Positions 1-12,768 of a DNA stretch of 64,000 bases are shown here, piece after piece. The notes under the pieces were generated by a model. The model ran no database searches, had not been told where the DNA came from, and saw nothing but the letters and a program-made list of their open reading frames with translations. A program made the translations under genes and the position numbers. Each line of letters starts with the position of its first letter. The stretch's first letter is position 1. Source of the stretch: Bactericera cockerelli (lineage: Eukaryota; Arthropoda; Insecta; Hemiptera; Triozidae); the NCBI GenBank assembly GCA_024516035.1, contig CM044967.1, positions 21,821,948 to 21,885,947 on the forward strand, read 5' to 3'.

Positions 1-1
1 C

Positions 2-3000
2 AGTTGGTAAGTCTGCCATCTGAGGGTTAATAAATTTGGGGGCATATTTAAAACAAATATTGCATTTTTGCACAACCCCTCTGACAAGATTGCGACCACC
101 AATTATCCAAAATTTCTGCCTTACAATTGACAAAAGTAAATAAGGCCCAGTATGAAAATTATTTACATGATAATACAAAACAATTAATTTAGTCACAGGG
201 TGAGAAGCTGGTAACAGCATTGGATGTCGCTGACCAAATTCCAAATTTGAGTTGCTGAGTCTTCCTCCAACTCGCAAAATATTTTCACTCACAAATGGAT
301 TAAGTTTTCTAATAGCACCACTGCAAGAACCAGATTTCTTGAGACTTTGAAGCTCTGAATAAAAAGACTCTTTTTGAATGAGACTTACAATGAATTTCTC
401 AGCGACATCCAAGCTGTCACGTGAAATACATGACTTTAGCTTCCCCATGAATCTTAAAGAATAAATAACAATTCTTAACAATTTACTCCAACTAGAACAT
501 TTCATAAATAATTCATGGAGAGGGTTTTCAAAAGATGGTACCAGACTAACTATGGCCACTAATTTCTTTGCTTCTGGTAGTTCAGTAATTTTCATATCAG
601 AATATTTTTTAAAAGGCCAACAAGAAACATCTTTTAACAACCAATCTGGTCCATGAAAATACATTTTGTTCTCCAGAAACTGAGCAGGCATTTCACCACG
701 AGACAAACAGTCTGCTGGGTTATCAGTACCCTTAACATGATAGATATTACTACAATCCAAGTCCTGTTGTATCTTACTGACTCTATTAGCTACAAACACA
801 GTCCAAAGGTGTGGTGATCCATGCACCCAACACAGAGCTACAGTAGAGTCAGTAAAACAGAAATAACTATCAATTGTATATCTTGGAGAATAGGTAGTCA
901 AGATCAATTTCATAAGATTAGACAGTAATAGGATACCACAGAGTTCTAAACGAGGTATACTTTCTACCTTGATAGGGGCAACTCTTGATTTAGCACATAT
1001 TAAATTGACAACCACCTTACCATCAGGGAATGTCACCCTACTATAGATCTGACAAGCATAGCCTAGCTGACTTGCATCAGAAAAACCTATCAATTGAAAT
1101 TTACAGTCCACATCCAACCCAATGTGTCTCGGAAGCTGTAGCGTCTCAAGCATTGGCAACTGTGCTTGAAATAGTTCCCAAGATTTCACAATATGAGTTG
1201 GAGGTGTGCTGTCCCAATCCATTTTTAGACAACATAGCTCTCTAATTAATAGTTTAGTCCAAAACACTACTGGGGCAAGTAGTCCCATAGGGTCAAATAT
1301 AGTCAAAATACATGAAAGAATAGACCTTTTAGTACATTTAACCTGCAGTGCCTTGTTAACCTTAAATAGAAGGCAATCGGTACTTCCATTCCAATGCATG
1401 CCTAAAATTTTAGAATTCATATTTCCTTCTTGCCAAGTGCCTGATTGGTATTCAAGAGGAATACCTTCCATAATTTTAGGAGAATTTGAACCCCACTTTG
1501 TGAAAGTAAAGCCACCCTTTTTAAACAAATTTACAACATCATTGTAAAATAAAATAGCCTGTTCTTCGGTTAGAAAACTTGCCACAGAGTCGTCCATGTA
1601 GAGACTATCTTCCATTTGCACTGCATGAGGAAAATCTTTGCCTTCATCATAAATCAACTGCCTGACTATCCTCTGAGCCAAGTAAGGGCTGGGTCTCAAA
1701 CCAAATATTACGGTAGTTAGAACATAAATATATAAAGGATGATCAGAGGAAACTCTCCATAGTACCTTTTGATACTTCCAATCCTTTTCATTCATTTTAA
1801 TCTGAAGAAACATTTTTGTTATGTCTCCATTGAGGGCAAAAGGAAAAAGTCTAAAATTAGCTAATATTAAAAATAAATCATTGTACAATTTAGGCCCACA
1901 AAATAACAAATCATTTAAAGATTTACCAGAAGATGAGGGGGCACTGCCATCAAATACCACTCTTAACTTAGTACTTATTATATCAGGTTTTTCAACCGCA
2001 TGATGGGGAATGAAAAATCCAGATTTATCAGATTGGTCTGCAGCTTTTTGCATAAAGCCCTTGTCTAATAAGTCTGCCATAGCAGCCTTATATTGCTCTC
2101 CCAGTTCCATTTTTTTATTTAATTTACGTTCTAATGCAAAGAACCTTTTGGATGCCATGTAGAAAGAGTCACCCAACTGTGACGGACTTTCTTTAAATGG
2201 CAGAGCCACTGAATAACGGCCATTTTCATCCCTCATCACATTTTTGACAAAATGCTCTTCACATTTTATTTCATCTGGAGACAAAAGGACGGTTTTACAT
2301 TCTTTAATTTGATCTAATTCCCAAAATTTGGACAAATTATCATCTAAACTGGTTTTTTGAAACATACAAAATTGTTTACTAGATCCAGCCAGAACTGGTG
2401 CAGTACCCATCACAACATACCCAAGTTTGGTGCTCATAGCCACTGGCTGGTTATGATTACCAAAAATTAAGTGAGCACCAGGTTCTAACAAATATGGATA
2501 AATGGGAGAGCCCAATATTCCATCTATGTCTCCCGGAAGCATGAATTCACTATCAGCAAAATTTAAATCATGTAAATATACCAACTTTGAATAATCTACA
2601 GGCTGTACAGGTAATTTTTCTACAATGTCATTCACAACCAGTGCCTTAATATTAAAATTTACACGGGTATCAAAATTGGAATGAAATTTAAATTTAACCT
2701 CACCGTGTACAGGCTTAGTGTCTGACCCAATGCCAGTAATATTTTCCAAAGAGGGCTGTATTTCAAATCCTAACAATTTACATGCCTTGTGCGTAATCAT
2801 ATTACACATGGATCCACTGTCTAACAGAAACCTAAGTTCCCAAGGGTTACCAAGCTGGTTAAATACCTTAATTTTAACGGTGCTTAACAAGATACTAGAT
2901 TGTGAACACACAGAGCTGACTACATTGGCAGAAACTCCAGTTCCCGTTGAGCTTGATTCCTGGGGAAAATCTGGTGCCTTGGGATGATAAGGTGCCTTAA

Positions 3001-3946
3001 TATCTTGAGGTTCTGTTTTCTCCATGTTACCAAAATGTAACATTGTGTTGTGCTTCAAGTGACATTTACTACAGGGAGGTCTTGTACATTCATTTGCATG
3101 ATGTCCACTACAAAGACAGTTCACACAAAGCAAGTTTCTTTTCACCAAATTGTAACGACTGAGAGGTACCACATCCAAGAACAGCTTGCATTTGCCAATG
3201 AAGTGATTTTTGTGGCACAGTACACAGTTACTGGTCCTCTGAGAATCTCTTACAAGAAAAGAGTGATTGATTCTCTTACTAGGAGTAGGAGGCTGATTTC
3301 TCATTCCTCGAACCGGAGACAAAACACGGTTGTTCACCCTGACAATTCCCTTGATGAAATTCAAGAGCTTGTTGAATGTGGGGAATTCATCCTTTTTCAA
3401 GGACATTTCAAACTTTGTTTTGCTTACACCATCCAATTTGCCAGCTGCAATGTAAAACAGCAGAAATTGATCCATATCTGCAATTTTCAATGACTCCAGA
3501 GCAGCTACATTAGCTGCAAAGTGATCCACAAATGCAGCTAAATGTTGAGCCGATTCTTGTTTACATGTTTTGAAGCTAAAAATAGCATCTAAATAGTATG
3601 CCGCCAAATTGCGTTTATCTTGATATTTGTCCTCCAATGCCTCATATATAACTTTATAATTCTCACTTGTGGGGGGTATCCCCGCACACACTGCTAATGC
3701 AGGTCCAACTAATTTGGACAACAAATATTGTAATTTGTGGGCATCTGAGAGATCTGTTCTACTATGAACACTGTTTCTAAAAATTTCATAAAAAACAGGC
3801 CACTGGCCCAGAGTTCCCGAAAACTGCGGTATTTCCAGAGATGGTAGCTTTACTGAACTTCCTGGGTCATTGTCAGCAGTGTTAACAGCAGTCTGAGCTG
3901 GTGTGCTTATACCTGTTGCAAGGAGTTTAAGCTTTTCACCTGCATT
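2..3946 (-). CDS. BEL/Pao retrotransposon Gag-Pol polyprotein, partial (runs off window start)
   Basis: Translating the minus strand gives about 1315 codons; I read through most of them and met no stop. The order is that of BEL/Pao elements: rest of Gag; zinc knuckles (CX2CX3HX4C, then CX2CX4HX4C and a partial third) around 3050-3245; aspartic protease with motif DSGS at 2810-2821; reverse transcriptase with catalytic YMDD at 1589-1600; RNase H with its acidic residues and the NPADCLSRG stretch typical of BEL; and the histidine/cysteine integrase zinc finger close to the window start. The integrase core and 3' LTR lie outside. The polyprotein would make the capsid and the enzymes that copy RNA to DNA and integrate it. 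The frame opens at 3946 and overlaps the Gag N-terminal frame (3907-4212) by 40 bases in the -1 frame, so one shift separates them. The long open frame points to a young copy. Family assignment is secure. Confidence 0.93.
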
Positions 3947-4212
3947 TTAATATATCCAACCATTTCATCCACCGTGCTCAGGTCAGTAAACGAGACCTTT
4001 GATTCAGGTTTGAGGGTCAATTCCAGTATGCTACATCTCTCCGCAAGAGCAATGTACTCTTTGTACCAAACATCTAATGTCCCAATCTTCTTTTTGTAGA
4101 TTGTTTTATTGGTCTCAGAATTAAGGGTTCTACTTACATCATATAAAGCTTGAATGGATATAAATGTTTGCTCCTTTTTTGCTCTTACCACTGTAAGCTC
4201 AACTTCAGTCAT
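3907..4212 (-). CDS. BEL/Pao Gag N-terminal segment (101 aa)
   Basis: This frame begins MTEVELTVVRAKKEQ and reads as a charged, helical Gag N-terminus of the kind found in BEL elements, lying directly upstream of the Gag-Pol frame. It stops with TAA at 3907-3909. The remaining Gag continues in the -1 frame, with an overlap of about 13 codons. Either a single-base indel broke one original ORF, or ribosomes shift frame here. The overlap contains CTTAAAC at the right register (C TTA AAC), which resembles but does not fully match a classical X XXY YYZ slippery site. I chose the first ATG at 4212, as it directly follows a non-coding leader. Confidence 0.75.
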   Translation of the reverse strand: MTEVELTVVRAKKEQTFISIQALYDVSRTLNSETNKTIYKKKIGTLDVWYKEYIALAERCSILELTLKPESKVSFTDLSTVDEMVGYIKMQVKSLNSLQQV

Positions 4213-4647
4213 CTTGCAACACAGACAAGATCACAATTCCAAGTTACAAAGGTGACACGCCAACGTGCTTTTCAAAGTCCAATGCATAGGCCGCTGGTTT
4301 TCCAAATCCAAATTTCCATAGAACAATTATCCGGTCTAGAAGTAACCAAATGAACGATCCAAACGTCCCTTTTAGATAGATTTAAATAATAACTCCAAAA
4401 GGTGGTTTTTATAACTTTTTAATTAATTTCAACAACAAAAAAAAGACAAAATTTTTTAGAGAAAATTGAACAATCAGAAAACCAAAAAAAAGTTCCACGT
4501 AACTGGTGACATGGCGCCGCCTAGCGCAAAACCAGTGAACTAATAAAGGCGGCTTTACACTAGGCGTCGACAGTGAGGATGATGCACTGTTGTCCGCATC
4601 TCAGTACTCACACTGTTCACTAGGGTAAAATCTAGTGTTCGTCTACA
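4213..4647 (-). repeat. Probable 5' LTR and leader of the BEL/Pao element
   Basis: The BEL element must have its LTR and primer-binding leader upstream of Gag, which on this strand means higher coordinates. A plausible LTR start is the TGT read on the minus strand from 4647 (TGTAGACGAACAC). The inner LTR edge and primer-binding site could not be fixed, and the partner LTR lies outside the window, so the boundaries are guesses. Confidence 0.35.
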
Positions 4648-4773
4648 GATTTTACCACCTCTCCTTAAAAAAGAAGAAGAAAAAAAAGTGCATGGAGAGG
4701 ATCTTTGTGGAAATCCACCGGTTCCGGTTGGATAAATGGTAACGTCATTGATTTTTAATTTTCAACCGCGCTT

Positions 4774-4982
4774 TGGTTGTCAAGTGGTTAAGGCCCTAAT
4801 CTGCTATTCCAGGTAGCGTAGGGATCCGTTGGTTCAAATCCCACCCAATGCATGAATTTTTCCTCATTTATTTGAGTTTGTGACCACATAATAATCTGAC
4901 TCTGAGGGTTAGGTGGTAGATAATGCTTTGAGCATTAACCTCAACTGGTTAATGCTCAAAGCTAAACCTTCCACTAAAGCTG
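4774..4982 (+). repeat. SINE-A copy 1 (tRNA-derived), with internal foldback
   Basis: This is a member of the commonest SINE here. The head is tRNA-like with an A box (GGTTGTCAAGTGGTTAAG) and a B box (GGTTCAAATCC). The body contains the family marks 'tttgtgaccacataataat', 'gagggttaggtggtaga' and 'ctttgagcattaacctc', and ends 'ccttccactaaag'. In this copy the stretch 4925-4940 is followed after 6 bases by its exact reverse complement (4947-4962), replacing the normal family sequence. Confidence 0.85.
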
Positions 4983-7900
4983 ATGTCAGATCTAATAATG
5001 CTCTCACGAGGGATTCCATAAAATATGTCGAAAAGGATCCGGCCGGACTAATGTAGTTCTAAATTTCAATTTTTTCAAGGATATCAAATCAAAGATCTCA
5101 ATGAGTATTTCTCAACGATAAAACACTTGAGAGCAACAGTCTCTTCTGTTAAAATTTCATGCTAATAAATTATGAAATGTTTAGACTTAACTACTTAAAA
5201 TTAAAACGCCTACTCTTACTTCGCGCATTCATCTCCAGGAATAATTTCGCAGAAAAAGATGCAATAAATCAAGTCCGTAGTCTCTTTGATTTTGGCAGTA
5301 CCGCAGACTTGCATGAATTAATTGCTAACACTGGGTTCAAATAATAAGACTTCGGTATTTTCCATATTGGATAGAGATAGAGGTTTATTAAGTTTAGTAT
5401 GAGAGATTATATTTTACATTTATATGACACCAATTGAATGCAACTGCATAGATAATTATATTGAAATGGACCAAGTTCTTCTTCACAGCTCATTACCTAA
5501 AACCTACATTTATACCTCTCTGGATGAATTACCTGTGGTTTTTCAATAAAAAATCTCTCATGTATCATAACTTTTCCAAACCTCATTACGGTTTTCCTCT
5601 CTCGCAAAGTACGGGTTACTATCTAGTTAATGTAGTACATACTAACTCCATGCAAGTTTTGTAAAATAAAATTCATTTTCTGAGCGTTCCTTACTTGATC
5701 GCCCACAAGACATCAAGAGATATTATTTGAATTTGAAAGGAGTCATCTTGAACCCTACCCATTACCAAGCTCGTAAAATGATCTAAACGTATACGCACTT
5801 GTTCGAAATAAGGGCAAAGAAATAAAGATCATTTAATAGTTGTAATTATTTATTTATTTATTTTAATTTTTACGATTAAACTAGAGTCATTTTGACAGGC
5901 TCGGTGTTAGAGGATTCTAGGTTCGGTAGGCAAAGAAACTTAACTTTGGTTTTACTAAATCAAAATATTATGCATTCTTAGAATATTTAAAATATGTACT
6001 AAATTATATGCTCATACAATTTTAATAATTGTAACATAACCATGCTATATGTTTTCGATCGAAGTACATTAATCGCATCTTCTATTGTTGCATCTTGCAT
6101 GAAGTCGATCCTGCTGCAGCACGCTTGGCCATAAAATGTTCTTTTTTTTTCTACAAGTCACCTAGAGGCAAAGTAATGCAGAATATAAGTTTCGTTACAG
6201 CCACGGAGATTTAAAAGAGCCCTTCCAGTGAATATGGTCAGAAAATGGCAGTGTGGAGTCATCAAACAATAATGGGACACAATTGTTTCAGCAAACTGAG
6301 GCAGTATTCTGGAATGAAGGGGTAGATTGAACTAAATTGTGCAGTTTACTATAAATGTTTGGCGTCATCAAGAACATAGGCACACAGACCACACAGTTTA
6401 ACATCACTTAGTTCTACTCAAGGATACTAATCATTGACAATGCTGCATGGATCCATGTCAAAATAAGTGTGCATTATCATGTGTACAGCAATTTTGCTCA
6501 AAACGATTGACATACAAGGAGAGTAGCTGGTACTACAGACAATCAGGACTAGTAGCTGGTACACATAGAAATTTTGCTTTAAATGAACTTAATAACTAAG
6601 TCTTTCTCTAAAACTTATTACGTTCACCCTGATTTGAAGCGTCTCTGTTAGGTACAGAAATAAGTGTACACAATTGCTCAAATTTTGCAGAATTGTAAGC
6701 AATTTTTTGTAATAAAAATAAACTGCAACTGAAGTTATGAACATGGTCAAATCAATAGGTAATTTGATGTGAGACTCGAATTTAATAGCACTGAAAGGTT
6801 TCCCACTAGAGTATCGGTGGATTGCTACTATATAAAATATAGCATAACCTTTGACTTCCCATCCAAGGGCACCTAGCGCAGCTGTGCTAATAGAATATTG
6901 CAAAATTACTATCTGACCGCGTCTCAAACGATCAAGGTTACTTTATAAATCAATATCTCCCTCCCGATATCCCTTCTAATAGATTCCGTACGGGAGGGTT
7001 TTGTCATTTGCGTTAAAGGACCATCATGGATTGATAGCCGAGTGACCAACAATAATCCAGCTAAAGAGTGGATTTAGCAGATTGGGTCATAGTATGTCAT
7101 ACCCAAAACATTTATCACTAAAGGACTAACATACTATGCTACTTGCTGGTTGCATTGTCTTCGAGTTAGTCCAGTTATACGTCCATATTGAAGATTCATA
7201 GGTCAAAGTCCACCTAATGTATGAATTATGGAACTAGGAGACTTAAAACACAAATGAATGCATAGAATAGGAAAAAGTCTCTCGGGGTTACTGTAAACTC
7301 AGAGCAGACTATCATCAAAAAAGGCCTAAATTGATTTTAAGGTCTCATTATAGGATTTTCTGTAGAGGTAGAACATACTTATACTCTTGTATTTTCTGGC
7401 CGCCACTTGCGTCCAGGATGCACCACTTGGCAGAAAGGAACAAAAGAAGTTCTAGATCGTCAGGTGATAAGTTAAGAAGAAGTGTCCAAACCTAACCAGC
7501 AACATCATGGAATTATTAATTCCCTAGCAAGTGGTAACTGGTTTGCTTTGTTATTACGTCGCATATTATGTGATCTAGAATGTAGAGCATTACTGTACTC
7601 TTGCTGTCATCAGAGACTGCGTCAGTATTTTCCATGCGATATATTTCTTTCTATTTCCACATACGTAGCGTTTTCACTAGACCCAACACCTGACGACCGG
7701 AGAGTTTCTCAATGTGTTCAGTTTCTTGTTGCCACATTGTCTCGCAGAGTCTGATGTTGTTAACAATGCTCAACATTGCTAGTTATTGTTCATACACAAC
7801 AAGAATAACAACAACATTGTTGATACACTAGGTTATTGGACACGTATTACTCATACTGGGTTATTCCCCATTCTTCTCATCTCATGCGTATTTACTTGTT

Positions 7901-10689
7901 AACATCGAGAATATGATTTCATACATCATCTGAACACCATTTCGTCTTCAAAGACTTGGTATTGTCAACTGTAGGTGAAAATGTTGTAAATTGTATTACA
8001 GAAGATAATCGTCCTGAAATCTTTTTCCTTTTCTCGCCGGAAATCATTCAAATCCTGCAGAGTGCAGACTAGTTTCCTAGTTTATTCTATCATTCAATTT
8101 GTCATTTCCAACCGACACACGAACGAAAAAAACACTTCTAAAATGATTTCAACCCTTCACTTTGACTCATGAACAACTTCCGATGATTTGTCTCCCTTGA
8201 ACATTTTTCCCAATCTCATTATCATATCATTTCCTGATTCCATGTCATTTTCTTGGGTATTCTGTCGTTGGTTTTTTTCCTATTTGATTTTTTATATTCT
8301 GAAAAAGAAATTAGAAATTCACAAGAGAAATAGTATATTTTTTATGTCAAGGTATAAAGTGCCAGCGTTGCTTCGATTCCGTTAGGACACGTGCTGTTCA
8401 CATAAACTGATTGACGTCTCTAATACAAACTACATCAAGCTTAAGAAACATTGTGTTTTCTAATGCATCAATACTGGGTGAGGCATATTGAATATTAACA
8501 AATGAAGGCACACTTCTGACAGTAACAAACCAGATTTATTGTTCTAACAGAGCAGTTCAAGTCGAATTCTTGGAAATTTACGGCAGAATATGTGACTGAA
8601 ATTCAAGCAAGGATAACAAATGACAACAGGCATATGGAAATTTATTGGTACGTATCAAAATCAATCTTAATTCAGAATTGTTATATAACATGACAAATAC
8701 ATAAAAAAGTCACCAACAAATTACCAAGTAGATAAAAAAATTAAAAAAACTTTGATCATGATGTTAAAACCACCAATCTGTTCAATGAGAACTCCGGAAA
8801 CAACCAACAGTGTCTCAGTGAAATACTCCAAGTGCTAAACGAACTTAAAGTCACTCAAAAAGAAAATTGATGAGCTAGGAGCACACTTATCCGATCAATC
8901 TTAGACACAAGTACGTTTACCCCATCTACTAATTCACTTCATACTTGTAAGGAGACATGCATTGTTAATAAACACAGAGATGATAAAAAATAGAAAACAG
9001 GAGAAAAAACAGTTGCAGTTCCGTTCCTGTCACTCAACAAACTTCCTGTTCATCACGCCAGGACGCGTTAGTCCCAAGGGTCATCCATCTCTTGTCCCAA
9101 CAAAAAAGACATTGTCACAAGTTAAATAATCTTAATGCTAATTATTTAATAGATTAATAATGATGACGGTAACCTATGAACAAAAGCTATGTACTTTTCT
9201 TTGGTTCATAATTTTCGGTTGAAAAATCAAATGCACGAGTAACTTTGTAAAAATCCTGAGAATATTCCGGTAAAGGTAGTTTTTATGTTAATTTTAACCA
9301 AATAAAGCCATTGTAATATTTGGTTTTGCTTGAGTTATGCTATTATAATTTATAAAGTGATAAACCATGAAGCGTTCGAAAGTAGAATGACATAAATTGG
9401 TTAATTTGTTGTTATAATGAATGCTGTTTGGCAATAAAATACATAATAGTTTAGTGTTTTGTTGATCATAGTTATCAATTTATTTACCTTCTTTTTATGT
9501 TAATAAATCTTAATTGAATTTGTTCAATAAGATATCATGTTTAAACAAAGTCGACAAATTTTTCATCACATTTGTAAAGGTCAATCCTGATCCTAAATTC
9601 AATGTAGGTATTCAAAACACACTACTTATTTATTCAAAGTATTGAGACCAGATTTAGTGTTCAAATTAAAATGGATAGGTTAAAAAAAATCTAAAATCAA
9701 GATTGGAATAGAATTAAATAAAATCACGATAGGGTCTTGATTGCTATCTAGTTCCTGATAAGATCTGTCTTCACTGATAGGACTGACAGTTCAGAGTCGA
9801 AATTTCTATAGGTTTTATAATTTTACATTAAGCTTTGAAGAGTTTTTTGTTGGTATCATACGTACAGTCAATAGGTTCTAAAATGAAAATATGCTAGCCC
9901 AGATAGATGAATAGAAAGAATTAAGATGTATATTTTTGTACTGAGCGTTCATCAACAAGTTAAATCAATAATTTAGGACAATTTTTTATTAATCTAAAAA
10001 TGATATTTTGCCATTTATGAAATAATCTGCAATAGCTAAAAATATATTTTTTTCATTTCTTCGTCATTTCTAATGATCTTCGTCCATTTTAAATAAAAAA
10101 ATGATCTTTCTTGCTATTTCTTTGAGTTTATCTAGACTTCGACATAATCTGGTAATCTCACCTCCCTGTAGTAGTGTAGTATATTCCAAATATGAACGTG
10201 GTATACTCTAACGTGGTAACTTTTTAGATTAGTTTGATATCCTGGCAAAAAAAAAACTTTTCCATTAAAGATCATTTTCAATGTCCAATTCTTGAGAACT
10301 TGAATAATTCGAAAATTCAACACACTAACGCCACGGAGAGAGCCAAAGACTGGGCGTTTAGGCGAAAAAAAAATTATAATAGTTTCAGCACCATGAATAT
10401 TGAATACACATCAAAATCAGTTTCCATGGATGAAAAAGTTCCATGTTCTATGTAATTAAAGTGATACTTAATTATTTTCTATCTGGATTTCATTTCTCAA
10501 CAGTGAGGAAGAAACACAAGTTGGGACAAAAGTTGGGGAAGATAAAAGTTTTATACGTTTCAGATGGCCATGGTTTTTTTTTTTTTTTTTACCACTATCA
10601 TCTGGCCTGATTTAAAAGATTACAGTCGAAAACCCTTACAATTAACATTGTGACTTCAAAAGAGATCTATTGTAACCAAATGGTACGTA
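4983..10689. other. Gene-free AT-rich stretch, no recognised element
   Basis: I see no convincing coding sequence, RNA gene or known mobile element across these 5.7 kb. Open frames are short with no family resemblance; the longest (112 codons, minus strand, 6589-6927) is hydrophobic at its end but unrecognised. A short inverted repeat (CCCTCCCG/CGGGAGGG) sits at 6959-6966 and 6991-6998, and there is a poly-T run near 10574. Old decayed repeats may be present that I cannot identify by eye. Confidence 0.5.
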
Positions 10690-10702
10690 TAGGTACTAAA
10701 AT

Positions 10703-10866
10703 CTTCTTGTTATATTCTTCTTTAACTTTGCCTTTTTCCAAACCTACTTGGGGTCGGCATGGGTCAACTTCTTCCTCATTGTTGAGGTTGGTTGGTTCTG
10801 GCACTCCTACTTTCACATTTTACGGCTAGATGGCCAACCCTATTAGAGTCGGAGTCTTCTGGGCTG
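10703..10866 (-). repeat. Retroposon with RTE-type tail, flanked by target duplication
   Basis: On the minus strand this segment contains 'ctagccgtaaaatg', 'gtgccagaaccaacc', 'cctcaacaatgagg' and an AAG/AAT-rich end, the same tail (in diverged form) as SINE-E at 60.6-60.8 kb and 51.7-51.8 kb. The flanks carry TAGGTACTAAAAT on both sides (10690-10702 and 10867-10879), a 13-bp target-site duplication. A relative lies at 30035-30145. It is non-coding, and its 5' end is probably truncated. Confidence 0.65.
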
Positions 10867-10886
10867 TAGGTACTAAAATATCGTAC

Positions 10887-11037
10887 CGACCTCGGTAGCT
10901 TGATCGATAAGGCGGCGAACTTATAACCTGGAGGTCGGTGGTTCAAGTCCCGGTTTCAGCATACCTAGACTTAGTAAAGCGAGTTGGAGTAGTTGTGATA
11001 TCACCAAAGTGATTAACACAAATATGATAACTTTTTT
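10887..11037 (+). repeat. SINE-B copy 1 (tRNA-derived), perfect 20-bp target duplication
   Basis: The head is tRNA-like: 'ccgacctcggtagcttgat' with an A box, then 'gaggtcggtggttcaagtcc' with a B box. A short body follows with 'agtaaagcgagttggagtagttgtgatatcac' split across the 3' half, ending 'gattaacacaaatatgataac' and a T run. It is flanked by perfect 20-bp direct repeats TAGGTACTAAAATATCGTAC at 10867-10886 and 11038-11057, so this is a fairly recent insertion and the 151-bp length is exact. Confidence 0.93.
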
Positions 11038-11458
11038 TAGGTACTAAAATATCGTACACATATTGAAACTCGAGGTAGACTTTTGAACGTGTCCGGACAG
11101 GCTCGGGTGAAATCTGAGTTTGTTACTGTTTGGTTTTGATCTGAAAAACCTGTTCCTGAAGGCAGGCTAATGGCAGAGGCCATAGCATCGATATAGATAG
11201 TCGATAGCTGTTCCGTGTAGTGGACATCTTACTATTAGCAGGTCAGATTAAGTATTGGCGCCACGCGACAGACCAGCCTGACTTTGTCTCGACGCTCGGG
11301 CAACGGCGGAGAAACAGCAGGCCAAGTTCCGGTTAAATAGGTTTTACATACAGTACTTTCTGCAAAAAAAACAAGTGAGAAGTTCTAGGTAATGTAGGTA
11401 TGTATTAGATATCTACATACACATCCGAATATACAGGGACAATTGGACATTACTACTA

Positions 11459-11619
11459 CAGTCAAACCTTGATACAAGAGAATATTCAAGGGACCGGAAA
11501 CTTTTTCTCTTATATCCAGGTTTCTCTAGTAAAAAAGTTATTTTTCCCTTATTGAGAGGTAGATTTGACCTGAAAATTGGTCTCTTATATCCAGGTTTTC
11601 TTATAGCTAGGTTCGATTG
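11459..11619. mobile_element. Tc1/mariner-type MITE, copy 1 (161 bp)
   Basis: The two ends are inverted repeats: CAGTCAAACCTTGATACAAG on the left, and the right end reads CAATCGAACCTAGCTATAAG in reverse complement. The dinucleotide TA flanks both sides (11457-11458 and 11620-11621), the target duplication of Tc1/mariner transposases. A further inner repeat of the 'cttatatccaggtt' type is visible. No coding capacity, so it is non-autonomous. Confidence 0.85.
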
Positions 11620-12002
11620 TATCAGATAGATAAACATATTATATCCGATGATACATGGATATTACTATGTCCTATTAACTCCCTTTCTATAAATCAAGGA
11701 AACTGAATGTACCACCCTAAGCGGAGATTTTGCGTTCAATACAACAGTTGTAAATGAAAAAGGTTGAGCAGTGCCCAGTATTGGCGACTCTTTTGGTTTC
11801 AATCCATCCGTGGTTAAAATGATGACCCATATCCCGCTGGTATTCCACTCCATTGCAGGCAGGACGAGGTTAATGTGAGTGTGTCATAGCACTCGCACAT
11901 TTTTTGTGACGTCTCGCAGTCTTTTCACAAGAAGAGAATGTCTCTTTGTTTTGGTCTTAATAGTTCACAACTGGTCCTCGTTAGATTTATTTAGATTTTT
12001 TT

Positions 12003-12165
12003 ATCATAGGTATTTGTATTAATCACGATATGATAATATCACAATTACTCAAACTCACTTTGGTAAAATTTTGCTGAACTTTTGACTCGAACCAAACATT
12101 GTTGAACTTGGGACTCGTCTTCCAGTTACAAGTCCGCTAACTCATCGATTGAGATTTTGAGGTCG
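12003..12165 (-). repeat. SINE-B, old diverged copy
   Basis: It reads in reverse like other SINE-B copies: '(t)gtattaatcacgatatgataat atcacaattactcaaactcact', then a mutated B-box segment, 'acaagtccgc' and 'cgattgag'. It is heavily diverged. Confidence 0.55.
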
Positions 12166-12228
12166 GTTATCTTCTTTTGGCATTGCTATTGTATATTACT
12201 ATTATTCTATAGTCTCGTGATTTTAGCA

Positions 12229-12269
12229 ACGAGACGAGACAGACGAGACTTGGCAATGTCTCGTCTCGT
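12229..12269. repeat. Hairpin of GAGAC units
   Basis: ACGAGACGAGACA (12229-12241) is followed after 15 bases by its exact reverse complement (12257-12269); the loop also contains GACGAGAC. It is a small local inverted repeat with no evident function. Confidence 0.7.
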
Positions 12270-12768
12270 TTGGAGAAATTGGAGACCATAACTTGTCGTG
12301 TTGCACTGCCTGGCGCCTAGCTCTGGTCTTCCTTCAGTAACTTTGGAATATTTATAACTGGCTGCTACCTCTTTCAACTAATGCTTGTTCATATATTATT
12401 GCCGGAGGATTCCGGGACCAATGATTTTACTTCTAGTAATGTAGTATTTCCTCATTTCTAGTAAAAAGTGATGAAATTTCATGACTTTCTAGCTCTAACA
12501 TACTAGAGCTATAGATAGGTACTCGTATGTATGGTAGCAAAACGAAATTCCATCATTTTCCTTTCTATAGGATAAGCTAGATAAGGAAAGTAAAAATATA
12601 TAAGAAGTAGTAAAGGTATGATCGTACCCACCCAAATTATTGCCTTTGCGAAATACGGGAAAACGACTAGTTATCCAGGTATATACCTACATTTTCTTTT
12701 CTGGGCGAATTCATCTCTGTAAATAATCTCTTTGAGGCGAACAGTAGAGTTTTCCCATTGATAACAGT

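Noticed and set aside
1030..3493. Several plus-strand open frames of 60-147 codons at the window start
   Set aside because: They are antisense shadows of the BEL/Pao Gag-Pol frame.
6589..6927. 112-aa minus-strand frame with a hydrophobic end, possibly a chemoreceptor exon
   Set aside because: No receptor motif, no splice sites and AT-driven composition; I cannot support it.
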